DNA from: an uncultured Solobacterium sp.
GTDB taxonomy: Bacteria; Bacillota_I; Bacilli_A; Erysipelotrichales; Erysipelotrichaceae
DNA: 5,889 nt
Assembly (NCBI GenBank): GCA_905235315.1
Contig: CAJOLG010000146.1
Coordinates: 1 to 5,889 of the forward strand
Reading direction: 5' to 3'
Shown here: piece after piece, positions 4,759-5,889 of the stretch
How positions within the stretch are numbered: position 1 is the stretch's first letter
How the letters are laid out: each line of letters starts with the position of its first letter
Notes under the pieces: generated by a model
Seen by the model: the letters and a program-made list of their open reading frames with translations, nothing else
Database searches by the model: none
Told to the model about the DNA's origin: nothing
Made by a program: the position numbers and the translations under genes

Positions 4759-5400
4759 ATGTTGAAGTATACAGCACTGATTGTCGCGGCCGGGGCAGGC
4801 ACGCGCATGGGACTCGGATACAACAAAGCCTACTACCGGATGCAGGACGGCAGAACGATCCTCGAACATACCATGGATCTTTTTCTGCAGGATTCCGACT
4901 GCGAAGAGATCGTTGTGGTGACGGATTCGGAAGATTATTATCACTACACCGGGCATGATACAGTCGGCCGGATCATCCTTGTACAGGGAGGATCCACGCG
5001 CCAGGAAAGCGTATGGAACGGCCTGTATGCGGTGCTTTCCGATACGGTATTTGTCCATGACGGTGCGCGGCCGTTTCTGCCGGCAGAGTGTCTTCAGAAG
5101 CTGAAGGAGACCATGGAAACGGAAGATGCGGCGTGCCTGATGGTTCCGTGCAAGGATACGATCAAGATTGTATCGGAAGGGCAGATTGAACAGACCCTGC
5201 CGCGCAGCACTCTGATGGCTGCCCAGACACCGCAGGCGTTCCGGACAGCACTGCTCGTTGAGTGTATGGAAAAGGCAAAGGCAGACGGCTTCTCCGCCAC
5301 CGATGACTGTTCGGTTGTCGAGGCATATTCCGATCGGAAGATCCGGGTGGTCGAAGGAAGCTATGCCAACCGGAAAATAACAACTGCCGAAGATCTGTGA
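4759..5400 (+). CDS. ispD: 2-C-methyl-D-erythritol 4-phosphate cytidylyltransferase
   Basis: IspD transfers CMP from CTP to MEP, giving CDP-ME in the MEP pathway that makes IPP and DMAPP in the cytoplasm. The 213-aa product shows the family signatures: the nucleotide-binding LIVAAGAGTRMG (residues 7-18) with Arg16 and Lys23 (NKAY, where many homologues have PKQY), the VHDGARPFL motif (about 98-106), VPCKDTIK, TPQAFR, TDDCSVVE, and the C-terminal VEGSYANRKITTAEDL. It is slightly shorter than E. coli IspD (236 aa), ending right after the terminal TAEDL. The ATG at 4759 matches family N-termini; an in-frame TTG at 4735 would add eight residues that overlap the terminator tract and promoter, so I reject it. 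No ispF is beside it; the gene seems monocistronic. The stop codon is inside the terminator stem. Confidence 0.96.
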   Translation: MLKYTALIVAAGAGTRMGLGYNKAYYRMQDGRTILEHTMDLFLQDSDCEEIVVVTDSEDYYHYTGHDTVGRIILVQGGSTRQESVWNGLYAVLSDTVFVHDGARPFLPAECLQKLKETMETEDAACLMVPCKDTIKIVSEGQIEQTLPRSTLMAAQTPQAFRTALLVECMEKAKADGFSATDDCSVVEAYSDRKIRVVEGSYANRKITTAEDL

Positions 5401-5420
5401 GCTCATCACAGATTTTTTTT
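5391..5420 (+). terminator. ispD: Rho-independent terminator overlapping the ispD stop codon
   Basis: ATCTGTGA (5393-5400) pairs perfectly with TCACAGAT (5406-5413) around GCTCA, followed by eight T (5413-5420). The TGA stop codon of ispD (5398-5400) forms the top of the 5' arm, so a ribosome terminating there would cover the stem. Confidence 0.92.
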
Positions 5421-5544
5421 GACAGTGCCGTATGAATCCATTGAAAACGGAGTAAAAAAGGTTATTTCTGTATCGCAAACCGGTGCTGATTTACGATATG
5501 ATAAATCCCGTACACAGGAAGGATACGAAAAGGAGAATACCGCA

Positions 5545-5889
5545 ATGGCGATGGCAGGTTTGAACTGGGGAATGATTCTCGGTGGCTTCGGCCTCTTTAT
5601 GTTCGGTATCAAATTCATGGGGGACGGTCTGAAAGCAGTGGCCGGCGACAAACTCCGTGACTATATTCAGAAATATACGTCCAATCCGGTTTCCGGGCTT
5701 CTGATCGGTATCGTGATCACAATCATCATGCAGTCGAGCTCGGCGACTTCCGCAATCTCGATTGGTCTCGTAAGGGCCGGTCTTATGACGCTGGACCAGG
5801 CTGCAGGCATTATACTCGGTGCCACCATCGGCACTACCGTTACTTCGTTTCTCATTTCCATCAATATCGAGAAATATGCGATGTTTATC
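5545..5889 (+). CDS. Na/Pi cotransporter family protein, N-terminal part (cut by window end)
   Basis: The first 115 codons of an open frame run off the right edge. AAGGAG (5530-5535) is 9 bases before the ATG at 5545; a second in-frame ATG at 5551 is possible. The N-terminus is membrane-embedded and carries the Na/Pi-cotransporter (PF02690, NptA-type) signature. LGGFGLFMFGIKFMGDGLK (about residues 12-30) is the first helix and following segment, IMQSSSATSAISIGLV (61-76) holds the QSSSATS motif, and ILGATIGTTVTSF (90-102) is the second conserved element (GATIGTT, GANIGTT in many homologues). The family imports phosphate with Na+ or exports/handles anions; some bacterial members carry a C-terminal PhoU-like domain, which cannot be judged here. 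A TATGAT at 5497-5502 may be the -10 box, but no good -35 accompanies it. Confidence 0.93.
   Translation, partial: MAMAGLNWGMILGGFGLFMFGIKFMGDGLKAVAGDKLRDYIQKYTSNPVSGLLIGIVITIIMQSSSATSAISIGLVRAGLMTLDQAAGIILGATIGTTVTSFLISINIEKYAMFI

Noticed and set aside
4571..4765. 64-aa plus-strand ORF inside the 4482-4758 intergenic block
   Set aside because: It crosses the terminator and the ispD promoter and start codon, lacks a Shine-Dalgarno and shows no family motif. The block reads better as structured RNA.
5401..5544. Riboswitch or small RNA upstream of the Na/Pi cotransporter gene
   Set aside because: Apart from the ispD terminator and a possible -10 box at 5497-5502 I see no stable helices or riboswitch consensus.

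Overview
The window looks like ordinary chromosome of a Bacillota (Firmicutes) bacterium with roughly 50% G+C. The evidence is strong GGAGG-type ribosome binding sites, sigma-A-type promoters, many rho-independent terminators, a lipoprotein signal with a lipobox, and protein families common in that phylum (SMI1/KNR4, COG2426, Y_phosphatase3-type lipoprotein, Na/Pi cotransporter). A finer placement is not possible from sequence alone; an Erysipelotrichia-like lineage is only a guess. No insertion sequence, CRISPR array, prophage gene or attachment site is visible.

Left part (1-2329, plus strand): an apparent three-gene operon. It holds an unrecognised 298-aa soluble protein, a 168-aa SMI1/KNR4 (SUKH) protein, and a 226-aa membrane protein of the isoprenylcysteine carboxyl methyltransferase-like family. 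The last two overlap by four bases (GTGA) and a strong terminator closes the unit. The gap between the first two genes holds a GC-rich hairpin followed by a perfect 18-bp AT-rich tandem duplication. A possible small ORF with its own Shine-Dalgarno runs through this gap, and the duplication is in frame as a LLLYIY-LLLYIY membrane-like segment.

Middle (2330-3960, minus strand): a tRNA-Ile(GAT) and tRNA-Ala(TGC) pair with no rRNA beside it. Its near-consensus promoter has a 20-bp inverted repeat in the -35/-10 spacer. Upstream lies a secreted, probably lipid-anchored, tyrosine/dual-specificity-type phosphatase with its own terminator. Its promoter is divergent from that of the next plus-strand gene.

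Right part (3929-5889, plus strand): a COG2426 small membrane protein; then an intergenic block (4482-4758) that looks like an independent ~215-nt structured noncoding RNA with promoter and terminator; then ispD of the MEP isoprenoid pathway; and finally the first 115 codons of a Na/Pi-cotransporter family gene cut by the window edge. ispD seems to be expressed from an extended -10 promoter lying seven bases before its ATG, which predicts a leaderless mRNA.

The genes do not form one pathway. The most interesting items are the candidate structured RNA at 4523-4736, the leaderless ispD arrangement, the palindromic tRNA promoter, and the tandem-repeat microORF ahead of the SUKH gene.
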